Notes under the pieces: model-generated
Seen by the model: the letters and a program-made list of their open reading frames with translations, nothing else
The model's database searches: none
What the model was told of the DNA's origin: nothing
Shown: positions 26,372 to 34,491 of the stretch, piece by piece
Position numbering within the stretch: the stretch's first letter is position 1
Layout: each line of letters starts with the position of its first letter
Assembly (NCBI GenBank): GCA_031546985.1
Contig: JAVBJN010000113.1
Coordinates: 1 to 37,292 of the forward strand
DNA from: JAVBJN01 sp031546985
GTDB taxonomy: Bacteria; Bacteroidota; Bacteroidia; Chitinophagales; Chitinophagaceae
Length of the DNA stretch: 37,292 bases
Reading direction: 5' to 3'
Made by a program: the position numbers and the translations under genes

Positions 26372-26406
26372 CAACCTTTCGTTGGTTTATTCCTACAGCA
26401 AATATA
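26372..26406 (-). promoter_or_regulatory. Regulator promoter with operator half site
   Basis: Minus strand: TATATTTG (26399-26406) fits TAnnTTTG exactly, followed by AATAAACCAAC then GTTG (26372-26391). AATAAACCAAC shares ATAAACCAAC with the left arm of the MFS palindrome. The site would sit at or just after the transcript start. No good -33 element was seen. Confidence 0.6.
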
Positions 26407-26504
26407 GCATAACTGCCTGCAATTTCAGGTAGGTGCTCCAGGTTTGCATCTCCCGGTATTTATGCTGCCAGGTATATCACTATGCGATTTATGTAGCCAA
26501 AACA

Positions 26505-26531
26505 AAAGCCCGCTGCACAGCAACGGGCTTT
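26505..26531 (-). terminator. Terminator of the DUF4382 gene
   Basis: Stem AAAGCCCG/CGGGCTTT around an 11-nt loop; on the minus strand it continues TTGTTTT. It lies 24 bp after the stop of the 26556-27347 gene. Confidence 0.8.
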
Positions 26532-26555
26532 ACGATAATGTATGTATTAAAACAA

Positions 26556-27347
26556 TTAAGGTACCAGGGTTATGGCAGGCAGAGTTACATCTGTACCGAA
26601 CGCCACATTTATGCCCTGAATAAAAGTATCGTGCAAGCCCGGCACACCAGACTGTACCCAAATGCTATACCTACCATCGGGCAGGCCGCTAAACATAAAG
26701 TACCCGGTAAGTGGGTCCGGAATAGCCGAAAACGTATCGGTAGCCTGTATGGCATACACGGTAGCCATTGCATTTAAAGGCAATACCGTACCCCTGAGGC
26801 GACCGTTTGTAAGATTACTGTAGGCACGAATAACGGGTTTGAGCTTGTAAGTACCATTGCCGGTAACCACAATAGATTTAGCCGCATCAAAATCGAGCCA
26901 TATATCGTATGCCTTGCCAGGTTCCAGGGTTTCTTTCAGGTTTAGTTTAACGCCGCTCTCCTGGGCCGAAGGCGTATTGAGGGGGTAACTGGTACCATCT
27001 ACCACAATAGAGTTGTTGCTGCCCAGGATAAGCCGGATCTGGCTGATGCTGCCGGCAGGTACATTTGCACGCACCAGCAGGGTATCCATGCCATTCCTGA
27101 AATCGAGCAGGTTATACAAGCCCGGCCGGATGGGTGCCAATGTTACGGCCGGAGATCCCGATAGGGTTACATCTACCCTCTGAATGTCGAGCCAGATGGC
27201 ATCATATGCCGCCGGGCCATCTGTCAGGTGTACTGCCACCATAGCATTTTGCTTGCTGTTATCTGTACTGTTATCCTTCTTGCAGCCATACAGCGTGGCC
27301 AAACCCAGGGCAATGCAGCTGAGGATTAAAAACATTGTTTTTTTCAT
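26556..27347 (-). CDS. DUF4382 lipoprotein
   Basis: 263 aa from ATG 27347 (MKKTMFLILSC). The longer reading adds nine residues that break the signal peptide, so it is not used. Lipobox LYGC followed by KKDNSTDNS indicates an envelope lipoprotein. Residues about 30-170 match the DUF4382 pattern (VHLTDGPAAYDAIWLDIQRVDV ... LLDFRNGMDTLL ... PAGSISQIRLIL ... KLNLKETLEPG). The rest is a beta-rich tail (LRGTVLPLNAMATVYAI ... LPDGRYSIWVQS) resembling a carboxypeptidase-regulatory-like module. Family function unknown, likely a surface or periplasmic binding role. It is divergent from the AlkD-sulfatase operon and ends at the terminator at 26505-26531. Confidence 0.9.
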   Translation of the reverse strand: MKKTMFLILSCIALGLATLYGCKKDNSTDNSKQNAMVAVHLTDGPAAYDAIWLDIQRVDVTLSGSPAVTLAPIRPGLYNLLDFRNGMDTLLVRANVPAGSISQIRLILGSNNSIVVDGTSYPLNTPSAQESGVKLNLKETLEPGKAYDIWLDFDAAKSIVVTGNGTYKLKPVIRAYSNLTNGRLRGTVLPLNAMATVYAIQATDTFSAIPDPLTGYFMFSGLPDGRYSIWVQSGVPGLHDTFIQGINVAFGTDVTLPAITLVP

Positions 27348-27518
27348 ATGGGTCCCTTTATGGTACGAGTCCAATATTTATGCCATATCGCACGATTTTC
27401 TATACCCGATAGGCATTATTTATACTTAAGAATGGAGGGGTAAGCCTTTTGTCTATCGCTGATGCCATGCATCTCTTGTTATCATTACAGCATAAATGAG
27501 TTGCCTGCCTACAAATAC

Positions 27519-27564
27519 TAAAAAATATCACTATATTCGACATTAGAAATAATTAGCAATGTCA
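27519..27564 (+). promoter_or_regulatory. Conserved cis-element upstream of the AlkD-sulfatase 1 operon
   Basis: AAAAATATC, TATATTCGA and ATTAGAA follow in the same order and spacing as at 30339-30381 upstream of sulfatase 2. The TATATTCG core (27532-27539) resembles a -7 box with one change, but no -33 element sits at the normal distance. It could be a special promoter or an operator. The rest of 27348-27866 holds the inverted repeat at 27627-27660 and no gene. Confidence 0.55.
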
Positions 27565-27626
27565 ATTTGCTGTATTTCAATACTTAAAAATTGACACACT
27601 TTACCATATTGCAATAAAAACATCAG

Positions 27627-27660
27627 GGTCTGTTTTTAAAACCCGCTATTTAAACAGACC
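27627..27660. repeat. 9-bp inverted repeat in the AlkD-sulfatase leader
   Basis: GGTCTGTTT (27627-27635) and AAACAGACC (27652-27660) are perfect complements around a 16-nt loop. They lie about 90 bp downstream of the conserved box. An imperfect inverted repeat occupies a similar place before sulfatase 2, so this may be an operator or an mRNA hairpin. Confidence 0.6.
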
Positions 27661-27866
27661 TGTCACCTTGTTTAATTCCGGCACTGGCTATACTTATTAA
27701 GACTGGCTTAAGCGACGTTAGTATTACCGATTCATAAACGACCTATACCATTTTCATGAAAATAAATGGCAGCGTCAATTATCGTGTTACTGCAGCACTC
27801 CACGCCATCAAAGCGCCTGGCTAACCATTCTTTGTGGTATGCCTGCTCTATCCTTCACCTTCCTAA

Positions 27867-28640
27867 ATGCCCATGCCCCTCATGCCTACCCGCACGCCAT
27901 CCAAAGCTTCTCCTAAACCGGCTGCCCTGCCAGGTGCCGCACAGTTTATAAAACAGGTAAAAGCCCTTACATCTGATGAGGAAGCCGAAAAGCTGCGCCG
28001 CTACTTTAAAACCGGCGAGGGCCAGTACAGCGAGGGCGATGTATTTATAGGCGTTAAAATGGGACAGCTTTTCGAACTCGCCAAAGCCAGCGGCGATATG
28101 CCGATAGCAGAAATTGAAAAACTAATGGAGGATGAGGTACATGAGATACGCGCCGGGGCCATTAGCATTATGGATAAAGCCAGCCGCAGCAAAAAGACCA
28201 GTCCCGAACGGAGGGCCGAGTTTTTTAACCTGTACATGCACCGCCACGACCGGGTAAACAACTGGGACCTCGTAGACCTCGGTTGCCTGCATATGACAGG
28301 CTGCCACCTGTACGATAAACCCCGCGATATTTTATACCAGCTGGCCAGGTCCAACAACCTGTGGGAGCGCCGCACCGCCATTGTAAGCACCTGCTACTTC
28401 ATTCGGCAGGGGCAAACCGACGATACTTTTAAAATTGGCGAAATACTCGTGCACGACCCCGAAGATATTGTGCACAAAGGCACCGGGTGGATGCTGCGCT
28501 TTGCCGGTGCCAAAGACCAGAAACAACTCTTTTCTTTTCTCGACCAATATGCCGCTACCATGCCCCGTACCCTGCTGCGCAGCACCATTGAGCAACTGGA
28601 TAAGAAACTACGCGACTATTACATGAACCTTAAACATTAA
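27867..28640 (+). CDS. AlkD-like DNA alkylation repair (HEAT-repeat) protein
   Basis: 257-aa cytosolic protein with an Ala/Pro-rich N-terminus, then HEAT-like helices. Landmarks of the AlkD family are present: YFKTGEGQYSEGDVFIGVK, NNWDLVD (Trp133, Asp137) and LWERRTAIVSTCYFIRQG (Arg168/169), then HDPEDIVHKGTGWMLR. In AlkD the Trp, Asp and Arg in these segments line the site that excises N3- and N7-alkylpurines. A repair glycosylase role is therefore likely. The first ATG is used; one at 27882 is also possible. It lies 21 bp upstream of arylsulfatase 1 and is probably co-transcribed with it, an unexpected pairing for a DNA-repair enzyme. Confidence 0.9.
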   Translation: MPMPLMPTRTPSKASPKPAALPGAAQFIKQVKALTSDEEAEKLRRYFKTGEGQYSEGDVFIGVKMGQLFELAKASGDMPIAEIEKLMEDEVHEIRAGAISIMDKASRSKKTSPERRAEFFNLYMHRHDRVNNWDLVDLGCLHMTGCHLYDKPRDILYQLARSNNLWERRTAIVSTCYFIRQGQTDDTFKIGEILVHDPEDIVHKGTGWMLRFAGAKDQKQLFSFLDQYAATMPRTLLRSTIEQLDKKLRDYYMNLKH

Positions 28641-28661
28641 CCCATCTAAAATCTACAAACC

Positions 28662-30218
28662 ATGAAAAAAAGATTCTTTACCAGCATGCGCTTTCTGGCG
28701 GCTCTGCTCTTACTTACAGCAGCACGTGCCGAGGCGCAGAAAAAACCCAATATAGTGGTGATAATGGCCGATGATATTGGCTGGTTTAACCCCAGTTGCT
28801 ACAACATGGGTATTATGGGGTATAAAACGCCCAATATAGACCGTATAGCCAAAGAAGGCGGGCTGTTTACCGACTGGTATGCCCAGCAAAGCTGTACCGC
28901 GGGCCGGGCCGCATTTGTAACCGGGCAGTCGCCCATACGCACGGGCCTTACCAAAGTGGGCTTGCCTGGCGCCGATATTGGCCTTAGCGCCAAAGATCCT
29001 TCCATTGCGGAGGTAATGAAAGGTTACGGCTACATGACCGCGCAGTTTGGCAAAAACCACCTGGGCGATAAAGACGAGTTTCTGCCCACCATGCATGGCT
29101 TCGACGAGTTTTTTGGCAACCTCTACCACCTCAATGCAGAGGAAGAGCCCGAAAACCCCGATTATCCTAAAGACCCTGAGTTCAGGAAAAAATTCGGACC
29201 CCGTGGCGTATTGCATTGTTATGCCAATGGCGATGGTACCCAAAAGATAGAAAACACTGGAGCCCTCGATACCAAACGCATGCAAACCGTAGACCGTGAG
29301 TTTACCGATGCGGCCCTGGGCTGGGTAGACAAACAGGCCAAAGCCAACAAACCCTTTTTCCTATACATGAACACCACCCGCATGCACGTATGGACGCACC
29401 TGAGCCCTGCGGCAGATGGCAAAACCGGATTGGGCCTTTATGCCGATGGTATGGTAGAGCTGGATGGTTATGTGGGCGAAATACTTAAAAAACTAGACGA
29501 CCTGGGCATTACCGACAATACCATTGTAGTGTTTACCACCGATAACGGCCCTGAGTGCATGAGCTGGCCCGATGGCGGTAACACCCCTTTCCGTGGCGAA
29601 AAAGCCACCAACTGGGAGGGGGCCTTCCGGGCGCCAACCGTTATGCGCTGGCCCGGCGTTATTAAACCAGGCACCGTTTACAACGATATATGCGCCCACG
29701 AAGATTTTATACCCACTTTTGCAGCCGCCGCTGGCGATACAGGCATTGTAAACAAAATGCTCAAAGGCTATACCATTGGCAAAAAGAACTTTAAAGTACA
29801 CCTCGATGGGTACAACCTTATGCCTTTCCTGAAAGGCGAAGTAAAAGAATCGCCCCGCCACCTGATCATGTACTGGAGCGATGATGGCGACCTTATGGCT
29901 ATGCGCTACAACAACTGGAAAATAGTGTTTAAAGAGCAGGAGCATACCGGGCTGGAGGTTTGGCAAAAAGAGTTTACCAACCTGCGTACCCCCAAAACGT
30001 TTAACCTACGCTCCGACCCCTTTGAGAAAGGCGACCAGAGTATATTGTACAACAAATGGATGGCCGATCGCATGTTTATACTCGTGCCCGCTCAGGCCAT
30101 TGCAGGCAAATGGCTGACTAGCTTTAAAGAGTTTCCGCCACGCAGCAAGCCAGCCAGCTTTAATCTCGATGATGTGATGCGTAAAATGACAGAGCACCCT
30201 GCCGCCGCTGCAAGGTAA
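28662..30218 (+). CDS. Arylsulfatase 1 (secreted, formylglycine type)
   Basis: 518 aa. Signal peptide ends near AEAQ. The metal-binding start PNIVVIMADDIGW (Asp37, Asp38) and the active-site signature SCTAGRAAFVTGQ (Cys78-x-Ala-x-Arg82) mark a type I sulfatase. Cys78 must be oxidised to formylglycine by a separate enzyme not found in this window. Further metal-site residues are in VVFTTDNGPE. Sulfate-ester hydrolysis in the periplasm or outside is expected; substrate unknown, the family acting on aryl sulfates, sulfated lipids or glycans. Second gene of the operon with the AlkD-like protein, ended by a hairpin at 30250-30282. Confidence 0.94.
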   Translation: MKKRFFTSMRFLAALLLLTAARAEAQKKPNIVVIMADDIGWFNPSCYNMGIMGYKTPNIDRIAKEGGLFTDWYAQQSCTAGRAAFVTGQSPIRTGLTKVGLPGADIGLSAKDPSIAEVMKGYGYMTAQFGKNHLGDKDEFLPTMHGFDEFFGNLYHLNAEEEPENPDYPKDPEFRKKFGPRGVLHCYANGDGTQKIENTGALDTKRMQTVDREFTDAALGWVDKQAKANKPFFLYMNTTRMHVWTHLSPAADGKTGLGLYADGMVELDGYVGEILKKLDDLGITDNTIVVFTTDNGPECMSWPDGGNTPFRGEKATNWEGAFRAPTVMRWPGVIKPGTVYNDICAHEDFIPTFAAAAGDTGIVNKMLKGYTIGKKNFKVHLDGYNLMPFLKGEVKESPRHLIMYWSDDGDLMAMRYNNWKIVFKEQEHTGLEVWQKEFTNLRTPKTFNLRSDPFEKGDQSILYNKWMADRMFILVPAQAIAGKWLTSFKEFPPRSKPASFNLDDVMRKMTEHPAAAAR

Positions 30219-30249
30219 AAGCCAGCAGTCAGTATCATTCCAATTCCCC

Positions 30250-30282
30250 AAACGTTCTGCGGCCAACTACCGCAGAATGTTT
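30250..30282 (+). terminator. Terminator of the AlkD-sulfatase 1 operon
   Basis: 13-bp stem AAACGTTCTGCGG/CCGCAGAATGTTT with one G-T pair and a 7-nt loop, followed by CATTTTATACCTTTT. It lies 31 bp after the sulfatase stop. Confidence 0.85.
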
Positions 30283-30338
30283 CATTTTATACCTTTTGAC
30301 CAAGCAGTCAGATATTTTATTTTCATAATAAACAATTG

Positions 30339-30381
30339 CAAAAAATATCGTTATATTCGATATTAGAATAATTCAACGATA
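30339..30381 (+). promoter_or_regulatory. Conserved cis-element upstream of sulfatase 2
   Basis: Second copy of the element at 27519-27564. Here AATATCG (30344-30350) and CGATATT (30358-30364) form a perfect 7-7-7 inverted repeat around TTATATT, typical of an operator. Downstream, GTAAATAAGAC and GTCTTTTTAC form an imperfect inverted repeat (30423-30455). Nothing else was recognised in 30283-30621. Confidence 0.6.
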
Positions 30382-30621
30382 CCAATCGGCTGTTTTTCAA
30401 CTCATAAAACGAAGCAAATGTTGTAAATAAGACTTAATCGTATGCGTCTTTTTACAACCCGGCCCTGTTCGCTAGCTGGTAATTTTCAATCCCGACACCC
30501 CCTGCCTCGCGCCATCCTTTTTAAGTATGGCTATCAAATACCGTGCATTTCGTACAGGTCCCGCACAGCCCGTACCCTCTTGTTTCAATATGTTTTTTAC
30601 CCATTTACTAAACCCTGATAC

Positions 30622-32991
30622 ATGAGCAACAGATTACTTATCCTTGGCCTTATTACCATCACGGGCATTGGTACAACGCATTTAGCCCTGGCGCAAAAGA
30701 ATAAAACGCAACCGGCCACACAAGGCACACCAGATGTGCTGCCCCGGCCCGATTTCCGCTTTAACGGCCACGTAGGCCGCACCTACGAAGACTCCGACCC
30801 ACCACAGTTTCCGCAACCCGTAAAGGCACCCAAAGGCGCGCCTAATATTGTACTCATCCTGCTCGATGATAGTGGCTTTGGGCAATACGCCACTTTTGGC
30901 GGCGGCACGCCCTCGCCCACCATGGATAAACTGGCCAAAGACGGCATCCGGTACAACCGGTTTCATACCACCTCGCTGTGCAGCCCCACCCGTGCCGCGC
31001 TTATTACCGGCCGCAACCACCACTCTGCCGCCTTTGCAGGCATTACCGAGCTGGCCACCGGCTACGAAGGCTACACCTGCATACTGCCCAAAAGTTGTGG
31101 CACAGTGGGCGAGGTGCTGCGCCAAAACGGTTATGCCACAGCCTGGATAGGCAAAAACCACAATACCCCCACCTGGGAGCTGAGCGATGCAGGCCCTTTT
31201 GACCGCTGGGCCAATGGTATGGGCTTCGATTATTTCTACGGCTTTAACGGCGGCGATATGAACCACTGGAACCCCGTGCTGTACGAAAACCGCAACCTGG
31301 TGCCCGCCTCCGAAGACCCTAACTATTACATGACCACCGACCTCGCCGATCATGCCATTAACTGGGTAGAAAAAACCACCAGCATTGCACCCAATAAACC
31401 TTATTTTCTGTATGTAGCGCCCGGTGCCAACCACGCGCCCCACCACGCGCCCAAAGACTGGATAGCCAGGTTTAAAGGCAAGTTCGATATGGGCTGGGAT
31501 GAGTACCGCCAGCAGGCTTTTGAGCGCCAGAAAAAACTGGGCGTTATTCCTGCCAATGCGCAACTCACACCCCGCCCTGCCACGCTGCCCTCGTGGGCCT
31601 CGCTCAATGCAGATCAGAAACGGCTTTATGCCCGCATGATGGAAGTATTTGCCGCCTATGGCGCCTTTTGCGACGATCAGATGGGCCGCGTTGTAGATGC
31701 GGTAAAACAACTGCCCGGTGCAGATAATACCATGATCATATACATAGCCGGCGATAATGGCTCCAGCGCCGAGGGCGGCCTCGAAGGCTCGCTTAATGAG
31801 ATGATGTATTTTAACGGCTTTCCCGAAAAATGGCAAGACAATCTTAAAGCCATTGACGACCTGGGCGGCCCCAAATATTTTAACCACTTTCCGGCATCAT
31901 GGGCCTGGGCTATGAACACCCCTTTCCAGTGGACCAAGCAGGTAGCCAGCCACTTTGGCGGCACCCGCAACCCTATGATTATAGACTGGCCTGCGGGTAT
32001 TAAAGACAAAGGCGGTTTAAGAAGCCAGTTTACACATGTGATAGACGTTACCCCTACCATTTACGAAGTATGCGGCATTACCGCCCCATCGGAGCTAAAC
32101 GGCATACACCAGAAACCGATCGAGGGCATCAGCTTTGCCTACACTTTTGACAGTGCCAAAGCTAAAACCCGCCACAACACACAGTATTTTGAGCTGGGTG
32201 TAAACCGGGGCATTTTCGACAATGGCTGGATGGCCTCTGCCCTCTCTTTCCCGCCCTGGGAGCCTAACCGTGGCAGCTTCGACCCCGATAAGCAAAAATG
32301 GGAACTGTACAATATCGACGAAGACTTTACCCAGGCCAACGACCTGGCGGCTAAAAACCCCGCCAAGCTTAGGCAGCTGCAAGACCTCTGGTGGGTAGAA
32401 GCCGCCAAGTACAATGTGCTGCCGCTCGACTGGCGCGGATCTATACGCATGAATGCCGAACTTATGGGCCGCCCCAGCATGGTAGCAGGGCGCAAATCCA
32501 TCACCTACCACGAGGGGGTTAATGGCCTGCCCGATGCTGCTGCACCGCCTATGCTTAATAAATCGTGGACCATTACCGCCGAGGTAGACTTAACCGGCCA
32601 GCGCGATAGCGGCATTATTGTAACCCACGGTGGTATGCAAGCCGGTTATGGCCTGTACCTGCGCGATGGCAAACCCGTATTTGTATACAACTTTCTCGAA
32701 ATGAGCCGCACCCGGTTTGAAGGCAACGACGCGCTGCCCAAAGGCAAAACCAAAATTGTGGTAGACTTTGTTTACGATGGCGGCGGTATGGGCAAAGGCG
32801 GCAAAATTGTAATAACCGCCAATGGCAAAAAAGTAGCTGAGGGCCGACTGGAAAAAACCATGCCCGTGCAGATCTCGATTGTAGAAGGGCTCGATATTGG
32901 CAAAGACGTAGGCTCTCCGGTAGACTGGACCTACAAAATGCCATTTAAGTTTACCGGCAAAATAGATAAGGTAACCTACGACCTTAAATAA
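30622..32991 (+). CDS. Arylsulfatase 2 (large, with C-terminal beta domain)
   Basis: 789-aa secreted sulfatase resembling the large AtsD/AtsA-type family. Signal peptide ends near LALAQ. Metal residues are in IVLILLDDSGFG (Asp82, Asp83). The active-site signature is CSPTRAALITGR (Cys120 to Arg124), requiring formylglycine maturation. A distal metal segment is MIIYIAGDNGSSAEGG. After the catalytic core, about residues 640-789 form a lectin/LamG-like beta module (SWTITAEVDLTGQ ... GIIVTHGG ... YGLYLRDGKPVF). The substrate is unknown. It is followed after 46 bp by an outer-membrane-type protein and further on by DUF1254, a combination that suggests uptake or processing of a sulfated compound. 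Confidence 0.95.
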   Translation: MSNRLLILGLITITGIGTTHLALAQKNKTQPATQGTPDVLPRPDFRFNGHVGRTYEDSDPPQFPQPVKAPKGAPNIVLILLDDSGFGQYATFGGGTPSPTMDKLAKDGIRYNRFHTTSLCSPTRAALITGRNHHSAAFAGITELATGYEGYTCILPKSCGTVGEVLRQNGYATAWIGKNHNTPTWELSDAGPFDRWANGMGFDYFYGFNGGDMNHWNPVLYENRNLVPASEDPNYYMTTDLADHAINWVEKTTSIAPNKPYFLYVAPGANHAPHHAPKDWIARFKGKFDMGWDEYRQQAFERQKKLGVIPANAQLTPRPATLPSWASLNADQKRLYARMMEVFAAYGAFCDDQMGRVVDAVKQLPGADNTMIIYIAGDNGSSAEGGLEGSLNEMMYFNGFPEKWQDNLKAIDDLGGPKYFNHFPASWAWAMNTPFQWTKQVASHFGGTRNPMIIDWPAGIKDKGGLRSQFTHVIDVTPTIYEVCGITAPSELNGIHQKPIEGISFAYTFDSAKAKTRHNTQYFELGVNRGIFDNGWMASALSFPPWEPNRGSFDPDKQKWELYNIDEDFTQANDLAAKNPAKLRQLQDLWWVEAAKYNVLPLDWRGSIRMNAELMGRPSMVAGRKSITYHEGVNGLPDAAAPPMLNKSWTITAEVDLTGQRDSGIIVTHGGMQAGYGLYLRDGKPVFVYNFLEMSRTRFEGNDALPKGKTKIVVDFVYDGGGMGKGGKIVITANGKKVAEGRLEKTMPVQISIVEGLDIGKDVGSPVDWTYKMPFKFTGKIDKVTYDLK

Positions 32992-33037
32992 AGCCCCCGA
33001 GCAATCTTGTATTTACCAACCCATCCAATTCCGCAAT

Positions 33038-33832
33038 ATGAAACCCATTTTAAAAACCCTGGTTACCTGCGCGCTGCTCAGCAGTGCGGTATGCGCGCAG
33101 GCGCAAGAAGAGGCGCCCAAAGTAGCCAAAAGCGATATCGATGCCGAAACGCTCAAGAAGGCCAATAACCCTATGGCCAGCACCAAAGCGTTTAACGTGC
33201 ACAATTACATTATCTCCTCCATGCACGGTGTGCCCGATGCCAGCGGCAACCAGCTCATACTACGCTATGCGCAGCCGTTTGGCAAGTGGCTGGTGCGGGC
33301 TAGTATGCCGTTTGTAACATCGTCGCTGCCCGGCAAGTCGCCCAATACAGGCTTTGGCGATTTCAACATATTTGGCATCTACTCCGTATCAAAAAACGGC
33401 AACCAGTATGGCATAGGCCCGCAGCTTATAGCCCCTACCGGCACACAGGGTTTGGGGCAGGGCAAGTGGCAGGCAGGCATATCTGCCATTACTTTTCTGG
33501 CCAAGAGCCACGTACTGCAAATGGGTACCTTGCTGCAATGGCAGGCCTCCTTTGCCGGCGATGAAACCCGGCCCGATGTAAACCTGCTTACGCCACAGGT
33601 ATTTTTTATGTGGCAGATAGGCGGCGGCGTATACCTGCGCAGCACGGGCATATGGAGTTTCGACCTTACCAATGGCAACTACAATGTGCCCATAGGCCTG
33701 GGTCTGGGCAAGGTGGTTAAAGTAGATAAAATGGTGTTCAACATATTTGCCGAGCCCCAGTTTTCTGTGCTGGCAGATGGTATTGGGCAACCCAAATTTC
33801 AAACATTTGTAGGCTTCAATACCCAGTTCTGA
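33038..33832 (+). CDS. Outer-membrane beta-barrel-like protein (neuromedin U-type annotation)
   Basis: 264 aa. The signal peptide ends VCAQAQ, followed by a short helical stretch (AETLKKANNPMAS). The rest alternates hydrophobic and polar residues in strands with turns (QLILRYAQPFGKWLVRASMPFV, GFGDFNIFGIYSVSK, YGIGPQLIAPTGTQGLG) and ends in Phe (GFNTQF), as outer-membrane barrels often do. Proteins of this type are often annotated as 'neuromedin U' or transporter by transfer; the name has no functional meaning here. It follows sulfatase 2 closely and is probably co-transcribed, so a role as a pore for sulfatase substrates or products is inferred. Confidence 0.82.
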   Translation: MKPILKTLVTCALLSSAVCAQAQEEAPKVAKSDIDAETLKKANNPMASTKAFNVHNYIISSMHGVPDASGNQLILRYAQPFGKWLVRASMPFVTSSLPGKSPNTGFGDFNIFGIYSVSKNGNQYGIGPQLIAPTGTQGLGQGKWQAGISAITFLAKSHVLQMGTLLQWQASFAGDETRPDVNLLTPQVFFMWQIGGGVYLRSTGIWSFDLTNGNYNVPIGLGLGKVVKVDKMVFNIFAEPQFSVLADGIGQPKFQTFVGFNTQF

Positions 33833-33888
33833 TCTATCGCCATTACCCTTAACCAACTCGTTGTTTATAACACCCCAAAAGAGCACAA

Positions 33889-34001
33889 ATGAAAAAACTA
33901 ATCATCCCCTTGCTACCCGTTTGCTGGCCCGTTTCTATGGCCCCGAAAAAGACTTCTTCGAGAAAAAATGGAAGATGGGCGATGTGGAGGAAGTGAAGTA
34001 G
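33889..34001 (+). pseudogene. Relic of a DUF1254/DUF1214 gene with internal deletion
   Basis: It starts with a normal ATG and signal-like MKKLIIPLL. It then shifts frame into a tail reading RFYGPEKDFFEKKWKMGD before the stop at 33999-34001. That tail resembles the last residues of DUF1214 domains, compare VRAYGPKDEITNWTPPAV in the intact gene at 34492-35979. The original ATG frame instead stops at 33994-33996. The simplest reading is an out-of-frame deletion that removed nearly the whole gene, leaving both ends. Confidence 0.6.
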
Positions 34002-34320
34002 GTGAATGGTCAATCGCGAATGGTCAATTGGCGTGAGAGGTCAAAAGTCAAAGGTGAAAAGGCGCGGATAAAACCAGACCTGCCAGGCGCAAGTCCCGCC
34101 ACTGCGGGGTGCAGTTCCTGTCAGGTCTCAGCGAAAGGGATCACACAGATGTTCTTCTCGCGAAGTAGATCTGCGTGATCTGCGGGGCTTTCGATCTGCG
34201 CCATCTGCGGGAAAAAGTCGCGCGCTATTCCTTTCCCGCAGATTTACGCAGATTACATCGCAGATACCGCAGATTACCACAGCGAAATAAAAAATCTGGA
34301 GGAAATATACAACACAAGCA
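34002..34320. repeat. Intergenic repeat cluster
   Basis: Three kinds of repetitive sequence lie side by side. GAATGGTCAAT occurs twice between 34013 and 34028. AGACCTGCCAGG (34076-34087) pairs with CCTGTCAGGTCT (34117-34128) with one mismatch. From about 34140 to 34285 come many ATCTGCG/CGCAGAT units. A 63-bp hairpin core at 34192-34254 recurs at 37147-37209. No gene was found; the short minus-strand open frames are side effects of the repeats. Confidence 0.75.
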
Positions 34321-34379
34321 TTTTGATGTGCGATGAACAAACCAAAGCAGCAGGTGCGTAGGATACACCTGCTGCTTAC
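34321..34379. repeat. Hairpin element, copy 1
   Basis: TTTTGATGTG, then the stem AAGCAGCAGGTG (34345-34356)/CACCTGCTGCTT (34366-34377) with a 9-nt loop ending GGATA. Copy 2 at 36081-36137, on the other side of the DUF1254 gene, has the same layout with compensating stem changes. Confidence 0.7.
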
Positions 34380-34491
34380 TTACTTGTTTCTGTAAGACTG
34401 GTGGCAACCAGCAAGCACACCTGGCCACCTAAATAAACAGCGGCGGTAACACTTCATTAAAATCCCCCCTTAACCCGATAAAAAAGATGTT

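Noticed and set aside
30682..31887. Long antisense ORF (401 codons) inside sulfatase 2
   Set aside because: It is a shadow frame of a clearly identified sulfatase with conserved active site.
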